Origin: Geosiphon pyriformis
Taxonomy: Eukaryota; Glomeromycota; Glomeromycetes; Archaeosporales; Geosiphonaceae
Direction of reading: 5' to 3'
NCBI GenBank assembly: GCA_016748015.1
Contig: JAAOMT010000226.1
Location: 287,250-351,249, forward strand
Length of the DNA stretch: 64,000 bases
Positions 10,860 to 23,277 of the stretch are shown here, one piece after another (position 1 is the first letter of the stretch; every line of letters starts with the position of its first letter). The notes beneath the pieces were generated by a model, which was not told the origin of the DNA, did no database searches, and was given only the letters and a program-made list of their open reading frames with translations. The position numbers were made by a program, and so were the translations under genes.

Positions 10860-12450
10860 TAATAAATTTAATTTAAATTAACAAGTAATTATTGGTTAAC
10901 AGAATCAGCTTTTAATTACTATGTTAACAAAAAAATTAAATTCTACTTAGAAGACCAAAAAAATCCAGAAGTTATTCTTAACAATTTCTATAGTGAATTA
11001 TTTCAAAACACTACACTTCTACTAAACCATTTGTTTCCATTACTAATTACAGAAATAAACAAAAAAATTGAAAATTACACTTAACAGAAATTTTTTGTTA
11101 CTTTCACAGATAAAAAAAATTTATAAACTTTAGCAGAAACACCAAAAAAATTACAACTACCAAATTGAAAAAAACCAAGAGTCATTTTACCTATTCATTT
11201 ATAATACCATCATATATCCAGAAGTATTATATACATACTCTTAGAATCTGTATCATCATCAACTATGAAAACATTATTACTTAGAGTACTATTCTAAAAT
11301 TATCAAGAGAAAGCCAAATTATTAAAAACTTATAATAATTACTTTAAAGAATTTAAATTGTGATTAACAATACTATTAAGACTTCAATTACTGTTATCTT
11401 AACCAGATTTCGAATCTATCAGTTATTGGGAAGATACTAATTCAGAAGAAAAAAAAGACAATGATCAAAAAAACAATAATCAAGACCTAATCTCAAATAA
11501 CTCAAAAATACAAACTTTGATTATTTAAACTCCACAAAACTTGAACAATTCAAACCTCATTTTTATTATTTAGTAAGACTTACCTTTAGTAATTGTGATC
11601 AATTCACCAGTTGTATTAATTGTATCACCATAACAACAATCTCAACCATAATCACAACAAGAATTACTAGCACCAATAGCATATGTATCTATTGTCAAAC
11701 TCGAGAAATTCATTAACAAAAAAGACAATGTCCAAATATAATTAAATAATATTACCAAAACAATTACAATTAATAACTGAGATAACATTAAAGCTTTTTA
11801 AGCCATTTTTTACTTCTTACAAAATACTGCTAACTTATTATATTAAAACTTAATCAACAAGTTACAAACCTTTAACACATTTAAAACTGTGTTTCTGTAA
11901 TAGTTTAGCAATCACAACAGCATCAATTATCTGTTAACTAGTTTTACTATTATTAAACAGAGTAATACAAAAGCAATCACTACTTACTTAGAAAACTTCC
12001 ACAAGAATCTATGCCAAATTCAGACAATCTAAGTTAACTACTTTACAAAAACACAAATTTTAAATTAGTTTATTTGTAAATTATACAGCAGCTTATTACA
12101 ATGAGTACATTTAATGCACTTAAATACTCTTTAAAATGCAGTAACTTATGCCAGAAATTTTGAATTGGCCAAATTCAAAGCCAATTATATCCAAGCTGTT
12201 AACTTAGTGATAAATGGATCATTTGAATTGAATACCAAATTGAAGCAATTTGGTAAAATTATTAATCAAAAAATCAAGAAATATTTCGTTAATAATCAAG
12301 CCATCTATTAGTCTTTTCAATACTATAACAATTAAAAAAACTCAAATTATTTCCAGAATTAATTGTGCCTATCATTTTCATCAACCAATTAATTATGACA
12401 GTAAGAAACACATATCTGTTATTATTATAATAAATAAAAACACTTAATAT
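10860..12450 (+). pseudogene. C1 gag remnant
   Basis: This is the structural nucleocapsid gene. The frame is collinear with B1 gag: LFQNTTLLLNHLFPLLITEI at about 10992 matches B1 LFQSTTLSQNYLFALLITEI, and LENFHKNLCQIQTI at about 11990 matches the B1 block LGCFHRNLHQIQAI. The CCHC knuckle expected near 12410 has decayed (Cys to Tyr changes), which would abolish RNA binding. Dozens of TAA and TAG stops fall where B1 has Gln or Trp. Short open frames at 12250-12447 and 12512-12709 are chance gaps between stops. Confidence 0.75.
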
Positions 12451-12839
12451 TAAACTACTATACAAGATTAAATAATTAATAATCAGAAAATCAATATTAA
12501 AACTCCAATCAATGATTTTAAACTCTAAATTACATCCAAAATCAGAAATTATATCAATTTTATTACACTTCAATAATACAACAACCAATATACTTATCTC
12601 TATTATATCAAATTCCAGCACCATTTATTTATTAGCCACAGCCACAAATTATTTTTCAACCCTAACCAATTCAAACACTACTTTAAAACATAGTTCAAAT
12701 ATTAATTAGCAATCAAAGACTGAAAATTACTTACATACAACAGAATTAGAGATCAGCAATAGTAATATACTAATCAATTTCTAGTTTATTAAATCAGTCA
12801 TAAAGATCACACCAGTAAAGTTTAAGAAGTAAGTATACT

Positions 12840-13500
12840 CAAAATTTAAATTTCCAAAACTATTTAAGTTTTTTAGTCACCTCAAAAACCAACTTATCCA
12901 ATAATTTGAAAAGCCTAAAAACACTAATTATCAGTAATATTCTACTAGCAATTATTATTGAAAACAAATCACTTGTAGCTTTATTTCTCTTTAAAATAAA
13001 AGAATCAACAATACCACTTTTATTTATTAAAGCCATTTTTAATACCAAATCAATCACTGCTATATATACTAACACTAAAGTTAATGGTTATCTTATTAAG
13101 CTAATTTTTGATAATAGTTTAGTAAACAGCATCATTATATGACAACTTATAGACTAATTAAGTTGTTGAGTTGATTATACTGCCAATACCAGAATAATTT
13201 TAGCCAATAAAACAACAAAAACTTCTATTGGCAAAATTGATGACTTTCTATTTAAAGTCAATGTATTATAATACCTATTAAGATTTTTGTGATAAAAGTT
13301 ACACAGTACTAAGCTCTTATTGGTAATAATTAGCTATTTAAGACTAATGCCATACTTGACTAGATTATGCAAGAGCTATAGCTCAGTTAAAATGGTCAGC
13401 AAATTTAGATACCAGCTACTTACAGATACTTTAAAGCTCTTTCAAGAAAACAATCATTGATTAAGTTGAAAGAAAAAAAAAACCTACTTGAGAAGTCTAT
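12840..13500 (+). pseudogene. C1 retropepsin remnant
   Basis: The part open at 12906-13142 reads LIISNILLAIIIENKSLVAL and then YTNTKVNGYLIKLIFDNSLV. It is collinear with B1 protease YTNAKVDG, IKLILDN. The Asp-Ser/Thr-Gly catalytic triad expected in a retropepsin is now DNS, so the enzyme would be dead. The continuation (PIKIFVIKVTQY, about 13278) matches the flap-to-C-terminal region of B1. Nonsense codons are frequent. Confidence 0.7.
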
Positions 13501-13559
13501 TAAGTCTTATAGACTAAGAATAAACACAATAAATTATTGTTAATATTCACTTGAAACAA

Positions 13560-14490
13560 TAAAAGAAAAAAGAAAGAAGGAAATGAACCAGAAGTCATTA
13601 CAGTTACTAAAAAAATAACCAGTAACTAGAACTGATCATATTTTATAGACACCAAAAAAAAACTGTTGTATATTTTACTTAAATACATCGACTGTAACAA
13701 AGAGCTTTCTTTTATAAAAGCTTGGATTTTACCAGATAAAAACTACTAGACACATATTTATTACTATTGCAAGCCATATTATAGAGAATACTTTGATTAC
13801 CCTAAATAACAAAAAAGTAAAACAACAAATCATGTCTTGTTTGTAAAAAAATATTACTTAATAAAAAAATGTGGAATAACATTCCTGATTAAAGAAAAAT
13901 ATATAACACATTGTGTTAATACAAAATTGTTATTAGTAACTGAATAAGTCAAGAAACTTTTTTTAATGCCACATAAAACCAAGCATTCTTATGCTTGAAT
14001 AATTATCTATATAACAAAAATGAAATCTGGCAAATAACAAGTACTAAAATTGAAGACACTTCATTCAATAAGATATTCATGATCAAAAATAACCCATCAA
14101 AATTTGTTGAAACCATTCTTATTCCTAATTTAGATATTTTTATTAATATTTTAAGCAACTAAAACAATTTCATAAACATTATTAAAACTTAGCATTCACT
14201 AGAAAAAACAAGAGCAGTGTTTAGAACAATTAAATGCTAAATTCTGTAAATATTGCCTAATTTTTAGTGACTTCAAATATTGTAATAATTGTGATCTTAT
14301 CTATAATCCACTATTATACATGACTTATTTAATCTCCAAAAAAAAGAAACCAATTAGTGAATGTGCATTGAAATTGGAATTAAAATTTAATTACAATTCA
14401 GATTCTAACAATGATAACAATAATAATTCTAACTTTATCTATAATGGCAATAATAACAATAATGATTCAAATTTCAATTACAATCTCAAA
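13560..14490 (+). pseudogene. C1 Cys-rich module and Asn-rich linker remnant
   Basis: This corresponds to the CxxC-rich module seen better in A1, A2 and B1. Few of its cysteines survive. After it, 14395-14490 is a run of AAT, AAC and GAT codons encoding an Asn/Asp-rich linker (SNNDNNNNSN), also present in B1 at about 33536-33630. The linker leads straight into the dUTPase-like module. The role is unknown; the identification rests on collinearity with B1. Confidence 0.5.
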
Positions 14491-14499
14491 TAATATATT

Positions 14500-15010
14500 G
14501 TGCTTTCAGATTTGTCAATAGAGCAGAAACTAAAATGGTTTAGTAATAATAATAAAAGTATTATGTCAGAATGCACATATAATACCAATGCAGAATTTGA
14601 TTTCAGGTATCTAAAAAAAACTGCCATTAGATTGAAACCTTATTTATACACTAGTATAGATCTGAAAATAGCACTGAAAATTTTAACAACAACAATAGTT
14701 CAACTAGTCTCTAGATCTAATTTAGTGAAAAAAAGAATTAATATTAGAGAAAAAATAATTGATACAAGATATATAAAAAATATTATTGCAATGCTATAAA
14801 ACAACTCAAAATAAAATATGTAATTAAACTAAATAAAAAAATACCACAAGCAATATTTTTACCTCTAATTAAAATAGCTTAGTTAATATCAGAAGAAACA
14901 AAAAAAATGTTAAGGATTACAACAAAAAAGATAAAAGAATTCAAATTAATGAATAAAATAGATATATTAGTTAATATAGTAAAAAAAAACAATTAATAAG
15001 AAAAAAATTA
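14500..15010 (+). pseudogene. C1 dUTPase-like module, degenerate
   Basis: dUTPase would hydrolyse dUTP to dUMP and PPi, limiting uracil in the element cDNA. The open part, 14500-14799, reads LSIEQKLKWFSNNNKSIMSE, then NAEFDFRY (motif 1, normally close to DAGYDL), VQLVSRSNLV (motif 2, normally RSSLA) and REKIIDTRYIKNI (motif 3, normally GIIDAGYxGxI). The motif 1 and 3 glycines are lost through G-to-A changes. Motif 4 follows after a frame change (KKIPQAIFLPLIKIA, about 14836-14880). Motif 5 is not recognisable. It is collinear with B1 33720-34110. Confidence 0.7.
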
Positions 15011-15059
15011 TTTTTATCTATTAATCAATTTCTATTTTACTATATAATTAGTATATAGT

Positions 15060-15757
15060 AGTTATAGAAAGGAAGATAAAAAACCAACCCCAAATTTTTG
15101 AAGTTAAAACAAACATTTATAAATTAAAAGAGATTGTTATTACCAATCTTTACATATTAGCCAAAAACCACAAACATATTAAAATTCCAATATACAACAT
15201 AATTAAAGACCTTATAGAAATACTAAATAGAACTACCATTAAATACTTAAACATTGCAGTTGAAAATCACTTACCAATTATTATTTCAGACTTTTTACAA
15301 CTTTGTGAATATGTAAATATCATATTACAAACTATATACAGATAAAAAAAATATTATTTGTTATAATTAGAACAATTAAAGCAAATAAACTTAAGAAATC
15401 TAGATTCACTTTAACAAATACAACTTAAAATGTTACTTAACAGCTTTACTAATATTTTTGTTAGTAAAAATGAATTTGGCAGAACTAATATTATTTAATA
15501 CCAGATCAAAACTGGAAATGTAATGTCAATTAAACAAAAAACATACAGAATACCACTAACCAGCTATAAAATCATCTAACAAAAAATCAACCAAATATTA
15601 AACAATAAATTAATTCAATTATTAATAAGCCCATAGTTATTACCAATAATATTTGTTCATAAGAAGAATAAAAAAATCCACTTTTGTGTAGATTACAGAA
15701 AACTGAACAGTATTATTTATAGAAACAGTTATTTAATTTTATAGATTTAAGAATTAT
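15060..15757 (+). pseudogene. C1 linker and N-terminal reverse transcriptase remnant
   Basis: It matches B1 34196-34920. The linker before RT is readable as RNLDSL, IQLKMLLNSFTNIFVSKNEF at about 15395-15480, followed by KTGNVMSIKQKTYRIPLTSY and the fingers motif FCVDYRKLNSI at about 15685. It stops at the target duplication TTAA (15758-15761), where a solo LTR has split the gene. The sequence resumes at 16790. Confidence 0.7.
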
Positions 15758-15761
15758 TTAA

Positions 15762-16789
15762 TATTATAGATAAACTAAGTAGGATATGGTGATAATATTT
15801 GGTGCTTAAGATTTGGGTTTTTAGGGAGCTTTTGATAGTTTTTTTTTAATAAACTTGTTTGGTGTATTAATGTTATTAATTTCTAAAAGTCTTCTTAATT
15901 GATATGAATTTACTCATAGAGTTTTTTAGTTATAAGGCACAGAAAGATGTTTTGTAGTGTTGTAACTTCTTGTATGTGAATGTGAGCTATTTTTTCTAAG
16001 CTAATAAGCACAGTTATTAAGGTTTGGCAGTGTTTTTTAACTCTTCTAATAAGCTACCAAAATAATATTAATATTCGAAAAAGCTTCTCTCTTTTACTAG
16101 GCTATTACGAAGTCTATTTCCAAACAGTCAATTTTTCTATGTTGCTGTTCTACTAAAGAGAATAAAAAAAAGAAAAGAAAATAAATAAAAATAAATAAAA
16201 ATAAAAAGAAAATAAGAAATTAATATCTTGTTAATAGCTGTGATCAAAAGCTATTGTTCCAAGGTAGTTAAGTATTAAATTTTATTAACATAAAATGTTA
16301 ATAATAATGACAGTGATTAATATTATTAATTAAGTAATAATAACATGAGTTTGAAGATAATAGATAATTTTATTGATAAGAAAATGATTTCACTTTAAGT
16401 TATAGAAAAATATCTTTTGAAAGAAAAGTATTGTTTTAAATTAATATAAATTCTATTGAATTCTCCAGGAATTTTTTTCTGGCTGTCTTTTTAACTTCTA
16501 CAACTATTTATTTTTATATATTTTTTTTGTTTTACAAAATTGCTTTTTAATTGTTTTATTTTTGCTAGTTATTGTTTTATTATTTTTGTTATTGCTTTAT
16601 TCTTTTATGTTATTACTAGTTATTCTATGTTTTAATTAAATATTTCATGCTATAACATGTTATTAAGTTTTGTATTATGTTATTCTGAGTTATTACACAT
16701 TATTCTGTGTTTTTTTATATTATCTTGTGTTATTATGTTTTTGATTATGTTTTTTTATAATTTGAATTTGTTTTTTTACTTGGATAACA
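15762..16789 (-). repeat. Solo LTR inserted in C1 RT, minus orientation
   Basis: This 1028-bp block interrupts C1 RT: the left arm ends ELFN and the right arm continues with VFKKKKW, exactly as in B1. The block starts TATTATAG and ends GATAACA, the terminal signature of these LTRs. It is flanked by TTAA (15758-15761) and TTGA (16790-16793), a 4-bp target duplication with one G-to-A change. Read on the minus strand, 16190-16310 matches the B1 and C1 LTRs (ACAATAGC, TTGATCACAGCTATTAA, followed by a T-rich tract). It is therefore an LTR of a related family left after recombination between two LTRs. A 63-codon open frame at 16657-16848 crosses its edge and is not a gene. Confidence 0.75.
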
Positions 16790-17830
16790 TTGATGTTTTT
16801 AAAAAAAAAAAATGGCTTTTAATATTAAACTTAGATAGTAGTTATTGACAAATAGCCATAAATTTAGCTGACAAAAAAAACAGTATTTACTATTAGAAAA
16901 AGAAACTTTGAATTTGATGTTATGTTATTTAACTTAACCAATATTCCAGCTATCTTCCAATGGCTTATAAAAATCATATATACTGGATTACTATGAAAAT
17001 CAGTAATAGTCTACTTGAACAACACCAATGTGTTCTTCAAAACATTTGATAACCATTTTCATTATTTTTAACAAGTGTTTGAAAAATTAAGAAGAGTTGA
17101 ATTGAAATTAAATGCAACTAAATGCTTTTTTGACAAAACTAAACTTAAGTTTTTGGAATATATTGTAAGCAAAAACAGCATAAAAACAGATTCAGACAAA
17201 ATTGAAATAGTCAAAAACTTTTTGGTACCAACAAATTTTACAGAATTAAGAGTATTCTTGAGATTTGCTGAATATTATTATCATTTTATTCAAAATTTTT
17301 CCAAATTGGCTCAACTATTTCACCAGTTCTAAGCAAAAAATATCAAATATAAATAAACAAAAACTTAACAAGAAGCTTTTGACATCTTAAAAAGAAAGCT
17401 TATTTAAGCACCAGTATTAATCTATTAATATTACAACAAGCCATTTATTATTACTATTAATGCATCTAGTCAAGCATTGAAGACTGTATTGTCACAAAAA
17501 AAAGCAGATAGACGAAAACATCTAGTGTTATATGTTAGCAAAAGTTTAAGTCCAGCCAAAAAGAACTATAAAACCTCAGCATTAAAATACTTAGCTATAT
17601 ATTAGACTGTTATTAAATAGAAAAAATACTTAAGTCAAAAGTTTGATGTTTATACTAATCACAAAAAATTGACATTAATCCAGAAACAAAAATTTGGAGA
17701 TAATTGTCATACAAGATAGAAAATAGAGTTATTACTATTTAATTATACTGTACATTATAAAAAAGAAAAAAAATAGAAATGTCAACAGTTTGTTATAAAT
17801 AAGAAAATTAAAAAATATTTTAATTCAAAA
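16790..17830 (+). pseudogene. C1 reverse transcriptase (palm onward) and RNase H remnant
   Basis: It resumes RT with VFKKKKW, then LNLDSSY at about 16827, where active RTs have LDLxSGY. The YxDD box is now YLNN (TACTTGAACAAC, about 17013), so polymerisation would be lost. The part open at 17075-17332 is the RT thumb and connection (KLNATKCFFDKTKLKFLEYI, then FTELRVFLRFAEYYYHFI). RNase H pieces follow: ITINASSQALKTVLSQKKAD at about 17450-17510, and YTNHKKLTLIQKQ at about 17652. The RNase H Asp residues are Asn. Confidence 0.75.
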
Positions 17831-17859
17831 ATATAACAAAAGATAAACACACAAATATT

Positions 17860-19074
17860 AACAATTCTAACATTATATTAATACTTAACACTTCAAGGAA
17901 AAATTATCTTAAAAGAAATAAAACAACATAAAACAACAAGCAAAATATCTTATTATTTACCAAGATATATTATATTAAAAAAACAAAAAATACTCAGATC
18001 AACTACTCAGAATAATCACAAAACCAAAAAAAAAACAATACTATTCAACATATACTTAAATTTAATAGTAAGACATTTTTATAAAGAAGCAATCATAAAA
18101 AGAATTAGAAAAAAATACTATTGGCTATTCATATATCCAAATATTATCTAATATATTTAAAATTGTGATGTTTGTCAAAAAAAAAAGAAAGAACAAGACC
18201 TAATAAACCACTAAAACTTATCAAAATAAGACAATCATTTAATCAAATTAAAATTGACTTAGTCAAACTATTAACAATAACCAGTAAAAGCAATAGATAT
18301 ATAGTGGTAGTTATGGACTATCTTACAAAATAGCCAGAAGCAAAAGCAATTCAAAAAGCAGATGCAGAATTTATAGCTAAATTTGTATACTAAAATTTGA
18401 TTTATTAACATAGATGTCCAAAAAAATTATTATCAAACCAGAGAACTTACTTTGTGAACAAAACATTAACAGAATTAAGTCAAAAATTTACAATCAAAAG
18501 ATTATTATTATTACTATATTATTTACAAATTAATAACTTAGTTGAAAGATTCAACAGAACATTGTGTAAAGCAATAGCCAAGATCAGCCAAAAAAACCAG
18601 AACAAATAAGATTTGTTTATACTATTAGTATTATTTACTTATCAGACAATGAAGCAAGATAATATATTAACAATACCATTAGAACTTGTTTATAATAAAA
18701 CAACAATATTACCAGTTAAAATAAATATTAATACATATCCAACTAAACCAATAACAGAAGCCAACTTCAAAAAAACATTATTGAAAAAAACATATAACTT
18801 AATAAAAACATTAAAAAACAAAAGGCAAAAAGCAGTTGATAACATATAAAAATTATAAGCAAAACAAAAAAAATGATATTGTAACTAATTATTAGATAAA
18901 CCAATCGAATTCAGAATTGGAAAAAAAGTATTTTTATATTATACCAAAGTAAAAAAACAATAGAATGGAAAATTAAATTCCAAATAGAACAAACTATTTT
19001 ACATTAAAAAAATTCTAGAAAATAGAGCTTATAAATTAAGATGAAACAACAAAATCTTAGTTAAAACAGCATAT
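17860..19074 (+). pseudogene. C1 integrase remnant (5' part)
   Basis: The zinc-binding end is visible as VRHFYKEAIIKRIRKKYYW at about 18068 and NCDVCQ at about 18162. The core includes IKIDLVKLL near 18250 and DYLTK at about 18317. The final acidic residue sits in NNLVERFNRTL at about 18533. The C-terminal part is open at 18613-18849 (VLFTYQTMKQDNILTIPLEL, then VYNKTTILPVKI). The gene is cut at 19074 by B1 and continues at 48506. Stops are frequent at expected Gln and Trp positions. Confidence 0.7.
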
Positions 19075-19972
19075 TGTTACTTATAGAACATAAAAAGTAT
19101 ATTAGCATATAAATTAGCCAATCAGAAGTAGCCATAGTAAAATGTGAAATTCCAGGATTTCTTTCAAAAGAAATTGCAGAATTCCAGGAATTTCAGAATT
19201 CTCGTACAAAAGAATCACAAGATTCTAAAATTTCAGAATTCCACTAAAAAAAAATTGCAGGATTCCAGGAATTCCAAAATTTCTGGTGTGAAAAATTGAG
19301 GAATTGAGGAATCTCAATTATGTATATATAGCAGTAGTGCTAAAAGTAAAAAAGGCAGAATTCTTTAGTTAGAGACCTCTCAGTTTAGATTTGATCTAAG
19401 CAACCTTCCAATATTACAAATATCAATAAATAATTATTTACTATCTCCAATTTCACTCTTCACTATCAACACTTTATGTTGATAACAAGTAATACTTAAC
19501 TACACTAGAACAATAGCTCTTGATCACAGCTATTAATGGGATACTAACTTACAAATTGTCTTGGCTTATTTTCTTTATTTTTTTTTATTTTTTTTATTTT
19601 TTCTATTTCATTTCTGTGATTTTATTGTTGTGTACTAATTGATTGAAAGAGAATAACATGTGGAATACTGATGTCAAAGTGACTGGTAAAAGATCCAAGA
19701 ATAAGGGTAGAACATTCAATTAAGGATAGCTTATCAAGAGGAATACCAATTATCACACTGAAAAAAAAATTGACAAAACTATGGTTTTGGAAAGCTACAG
19801 ATAAACACTATTGAATCTCTGTCCATTATACAAAAAACTCAATTAAAATCTTTAGATAATAATACTTTTAGATACAAACAACCTTTAGATAAAATCATCA
19901 ACCAAAACATCCACCAAACACCAAGTTATGGGTTTGTTATTTCATTTGAGACCCCAAATCACACCTGTAACA
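19075..19972 (+). repeat. B1 5' LTR
   Basis: It runs TGTTACTTATAG to CCTGTAACA, 898 bp, paired with 47615-48505 (891 bp). In the first third, 19150-19290 holds several imperfect GAATTCCAGGAATTTC-type palindromes about 45 bp apart, candidate factor-binding sites. TATATATAG at about 19324 is a likely TATA box. A T-rich tract lies at 19575-19605. Confidence 0.88.
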
Positions 19973-19995
19973 TTTGGTGTTCTCTGTAAGGTATA
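19973..19995 (+). promoter_or_regulatory. B1 primer binding site
   Basis: TTTGGTGTTCTCTGTAAGG directly follows the LTR. TGG two bases in would pair with the CCA end of a tRNA. I cannot name the tRNA. The same position in A1 reads TTTGGTGCTCTCTCAC. Confidence 0.6.
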
Positions 19996-20029
19996 ATTTT
20001 ACAGAGAACCAGCACTAACAACAATCTAA

Positions 20030-21800
20030 ACAGTAGCAGAATCTGAAGAAATAGGAACAAACCATTTGGAATTTGCAAAATTCTTATTCTAACATTATCA
20101 CACTTATTTCGGATTAATAAATAATAGTAGGCTAACAGAATCAGCTTTCAATTGCTATGTCAATGAGAGAATCATATACCATCTAAAAAGCCAAAGAGAT
20201 CCAGAATTCATTTTTAACAACTTCTTCAGTGAATTGTTTCAAAGCACTACTCTTTCACAAAACTACTTATTTGCACTCCTAATTACAGAAATAAACAGAA
20301 AAATTAAAAAATACACCAAACAGAAATTTTTTATCACTTTTGCCAATAAAGAAAAAGAAAGATTACAAACACCAACAGAAACACTAAAGCAAATTCAACT
20401 ACTTACTTGGAAGAAACAAAGATTTGATTCACCTATTAATCCATCATATTACTACACACCTGGAAGCACTATCAATATAATAAGCACAGCTACAACAAGT
20501 GTGACAATGCCACTAAACAGAATTCTATTTCAAAGTAAACAAAAAAAAGCAGAGTTATTAGGAACATATGGCAATTATTTTGAAGAATTTAAATCACAAT
20601 CTTCAATACTATTAGGAATTTAATCACTATCATTACAACCAGATTTTGGAGCCATTAGTTTTTGAGAAATAACCAATTCCGAGGAAGAAGAGAGTAGCAA
20701 TTAGAAAACTAGCAAACAAAATCCAATTCTAAAAAATTCAGAAATTAAAACTCCAGTTAATCAAACTCCAGAAAATCAGAATAATCAAAACCCTAACATA
20801 ATTAATCAACAAAACTTACCTTCAATAATCAAGATCAATTCACCACTCATTCTACCAATCACCAAACAGCAACAACAGCTACAACTGCTATCTCAACAAC
20901 AAATCCAGCAGCAACCACAATAACAACCAATGGCCTACACTCCAATTGCCAAAATAAAAAAATTTACCAGTGAAGAAAACAATGCCCAAGTATGACTTAA
21001 TGATGTGAAAAAAGCCATCACAGCTAATAAATAGAATAATGACAGAGTTTTTCAAGTGATTCTCTATTTTCTACAGGATACCGTCAACTCATAGTATTTG
21101 AGTTTAGCCACTAAACCTCAAATGTTCCAGGAATTTAAAATTGCATTATTGGAATATTTCACTAATAATAACAGTATTAATTGTCTAGTCAACATCTTTA
21201 CTACAATCAAACAGGGAGAAACTGAAGCAGTTACCACTTACTTGGGATGCTTTCACAGAAACTTGCACCAAATTCAAGCAATTCAAGCTGACTATTTTAC
21301 AGCATCACAGATCTTAAACCAGTTTATCTGTGGACTGTGCAGTAGCTTTTTCCAACATGTACACCCAATGCATTCACAAACTCTTCAAGATGCAGTCACC
21401 AATGTGAGAGATTTTGAATTGACAGAACTTAAAGCAAACCATGCCCAAGCTGTTAACCTAGTCATGAATAGATTATCTGACTTAGATTCCAAATTAAAAC
21501 AACTCAGTAATTCAATTAATCATAAATTGGAAGGATACTTAGCTGACAATCACACAATTTATCACCCACCACAATGATGCAATAACTCAAAAAACCCGAA
21601 TTGTTTCCAAAATTAGTCATGTCCATCATCATCATTATCATCAAATCAGCCATGGCAACAAGAGACACATGTCTGCCATAACTGTAGTAAACAAGGCCAC
21701 ATTAGAGCTGACTGCCAATTTTATAATAATAATCTATGATTGGAAAATTAATATCGAAATTCCAATTGCTGGTTTCAACCTAATTTAACACCATATCAAC
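20030..21800 (+). pseudogene. B1 gag with CCHC zinc knuckle
   Basis: This is the structural gene for the cytoplasmic virus-like particle. The frame with the N-terminal part is open at 20234-20623 (LFQSTTLSQNYLFALLITEI). Gln-rich sequence follows at 20860-20940. The capsid-like core is at 21098-21577, including FQEFKIALLEYF, the block LGCFHRNLHQIQAI and LNQFICGL, typical of the retrotransposon gag family. At 21674-21716 lies CHNCSKQGHIRADC, a perfect Cx2Cx4Hx4C RNA-binding knuckle. After it a proline, tyrosine and glutamine-rich spacer (YQPNYLPIIQQPIYQPP) leads to the protease in the same frame. Stops at about 20621, 20663 and 21089 fall where Gln or Trp is expected. No convincing ATG is visible near the 5' end. 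Confidence 0.8.
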
Positions 21801-22075
21801 CAAATTATTTACCTATAATACAACAGCCAATCTATCAACCACCAATTTATCAGCTCTCTGTACTTGTCATTTATCAACCGCAGTCCCAACCCATTTATCA
21901 GCCACAGCCTTAGGTAATTTATTAATCCCAATAAATTCAAACACCACCACAGAACTTACCTCAAAATGAAACTAAAAGGCCAAGACTGACACAACAAAGC
22001 TAGAGATCATTAATAGTAGTCCATCAACTGATCCCCAGTTTCTTCATGCCACCATCAGAATCTTGACAATAGAAT

Positions 22076-22760
22076 TTGGGCACTAGGTACACCCAAAACC
22101 CGAATTCTCAGAACTATTTAAGTCTTCTGGTTATTCCAGAAAACATCACATTCACTAAACCAGAAACCAACCAAAAGTCACTTACTAGCAATATTTTACC
22201 AGCAACTATCTCCAACAATGGATCCCTAGCAGCTATTTTTTCTTTTAAATTAAAGGAACCAGTTGAAATGCCACTATTCAGTAAAGCCATCCTAGAATCA
22301 AAATCTATTACTGTGATATATACCAATGCTAAAGTTGATGGTTAGTACATTAAACTGATCTTAGACAATGGATTAGCTGGCAGCATTATTACATGACTAT
22401 TCATGAACCAATTAGGTCACCAAGTTGATTGTGCTGCCAATGTGTGCATAATTACTACTGATGGAGTGACCAAAACTCCGATTGGTGAAATAGACAACTT
22501 TCCATTTAAAGTCAACAACATCATAATACCAATTAAGGTATTGGTAATAGAAGCAACTCAATATCAGGCTCTTGTTAAAAATAACTAGCTGTTGAAAGCC
22601 AATGTCATGCTCAACTGAAACACCCAAAAACTGCAACTCAGCCAGAACAGCTACCACACATATGTGTCAGCCATCTGTGGTCATTTTAAGACTACTTTCA
22701 ACAACAAACTACTTATTGAATTAGAAGAAAAAGAAAGAAAACCTACCTGAGAAGTGTATC
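22076..22760 (+). pseudogene. B1 retropepsin, active site mutated
   Basis: This is an aspartic protease that would cut the polyprotein. The core reads SKAILESKSITVIYTNAKVD, then IKLILDNGLAGSIIT at about 22351-22394. The catalytic Asp-Ser/Thr-Gly is DNG here, one G-to-A step away, so the enzyme is probably inactive. The later part, VCIITTDGVTKTPIGEID, FPFKVNNIIIPIKVLV, EATQYQALV, is the hydrophobic flap and C-terminal half seen in Ty3-type proteases. It is in frame with gag, and stops occur at about 22346 and 22586. Confidence 0.75.
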
Positions 22761-22859
22761 AAGTTTCCTGGGCCAACACTGAACACAATGAATTATTACC
22801 AGTACTTTCCTAGAACAATAAAAGGAAAGGTAAGAAAGAGAACACAACAGAAGAAAACA

Positions 22860-23277
22860 CAACAACCAAAGAAATAACTAGTGGCTGGAAGAGATCCTAT
22901 TCACATGAGCCATTAAAACAACTGCTACATATTCCACTCAAATGCCAAGATTGTGGCAAGAAACTTTCTTCCATGGGAGCTTGGATCACACCCAATAAAG
23001 ATTACTAGATGCAAACCCACTATTACTACAAGCCATACTACCGAAAACAATATGGCTACTCAAAATGACAAAACAAGTAGAACAACAAACCATGTCTTGT
23101 TTGTGAGGAACAATTACTCAATAAAGAAATGTGGAACAACATTCCTGGGTGAAGAGGAACATGCGATGCTTCATGCCAATACACGATCCTCATTAATAAC
23201 TGGGTAAGTTGTGGAATGCCTATTACTGCCACCTAATACCAAATGATTTCTTGTTTGGATAATTACCTACACAACAA
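22860..23277 (+). pseudogene. B1 Cys-rich module, first part
   Basis: Following the protease in the same frame are KCQDCGKKLSSMGAWITP (about 22939), PCLVCEEQLL (about 23090) and RGTCDASCQYT (about 23155). These CxxC pairs align with A1 and A2, where the module has more intact cysteines. Zinc binding is likely; the function is unknown. A1 interrupts the module at 23278 between TSD copies ACAA; the rest is at 33158-33450. Confidence 0.55.

Noticed and set aside
16657-16848. 63-codon hydrophobic open frame.
   Set aside because: It starts inside the solo LTR and runs across its border into C1 RT (its last codons are the LNLDSSY motif).
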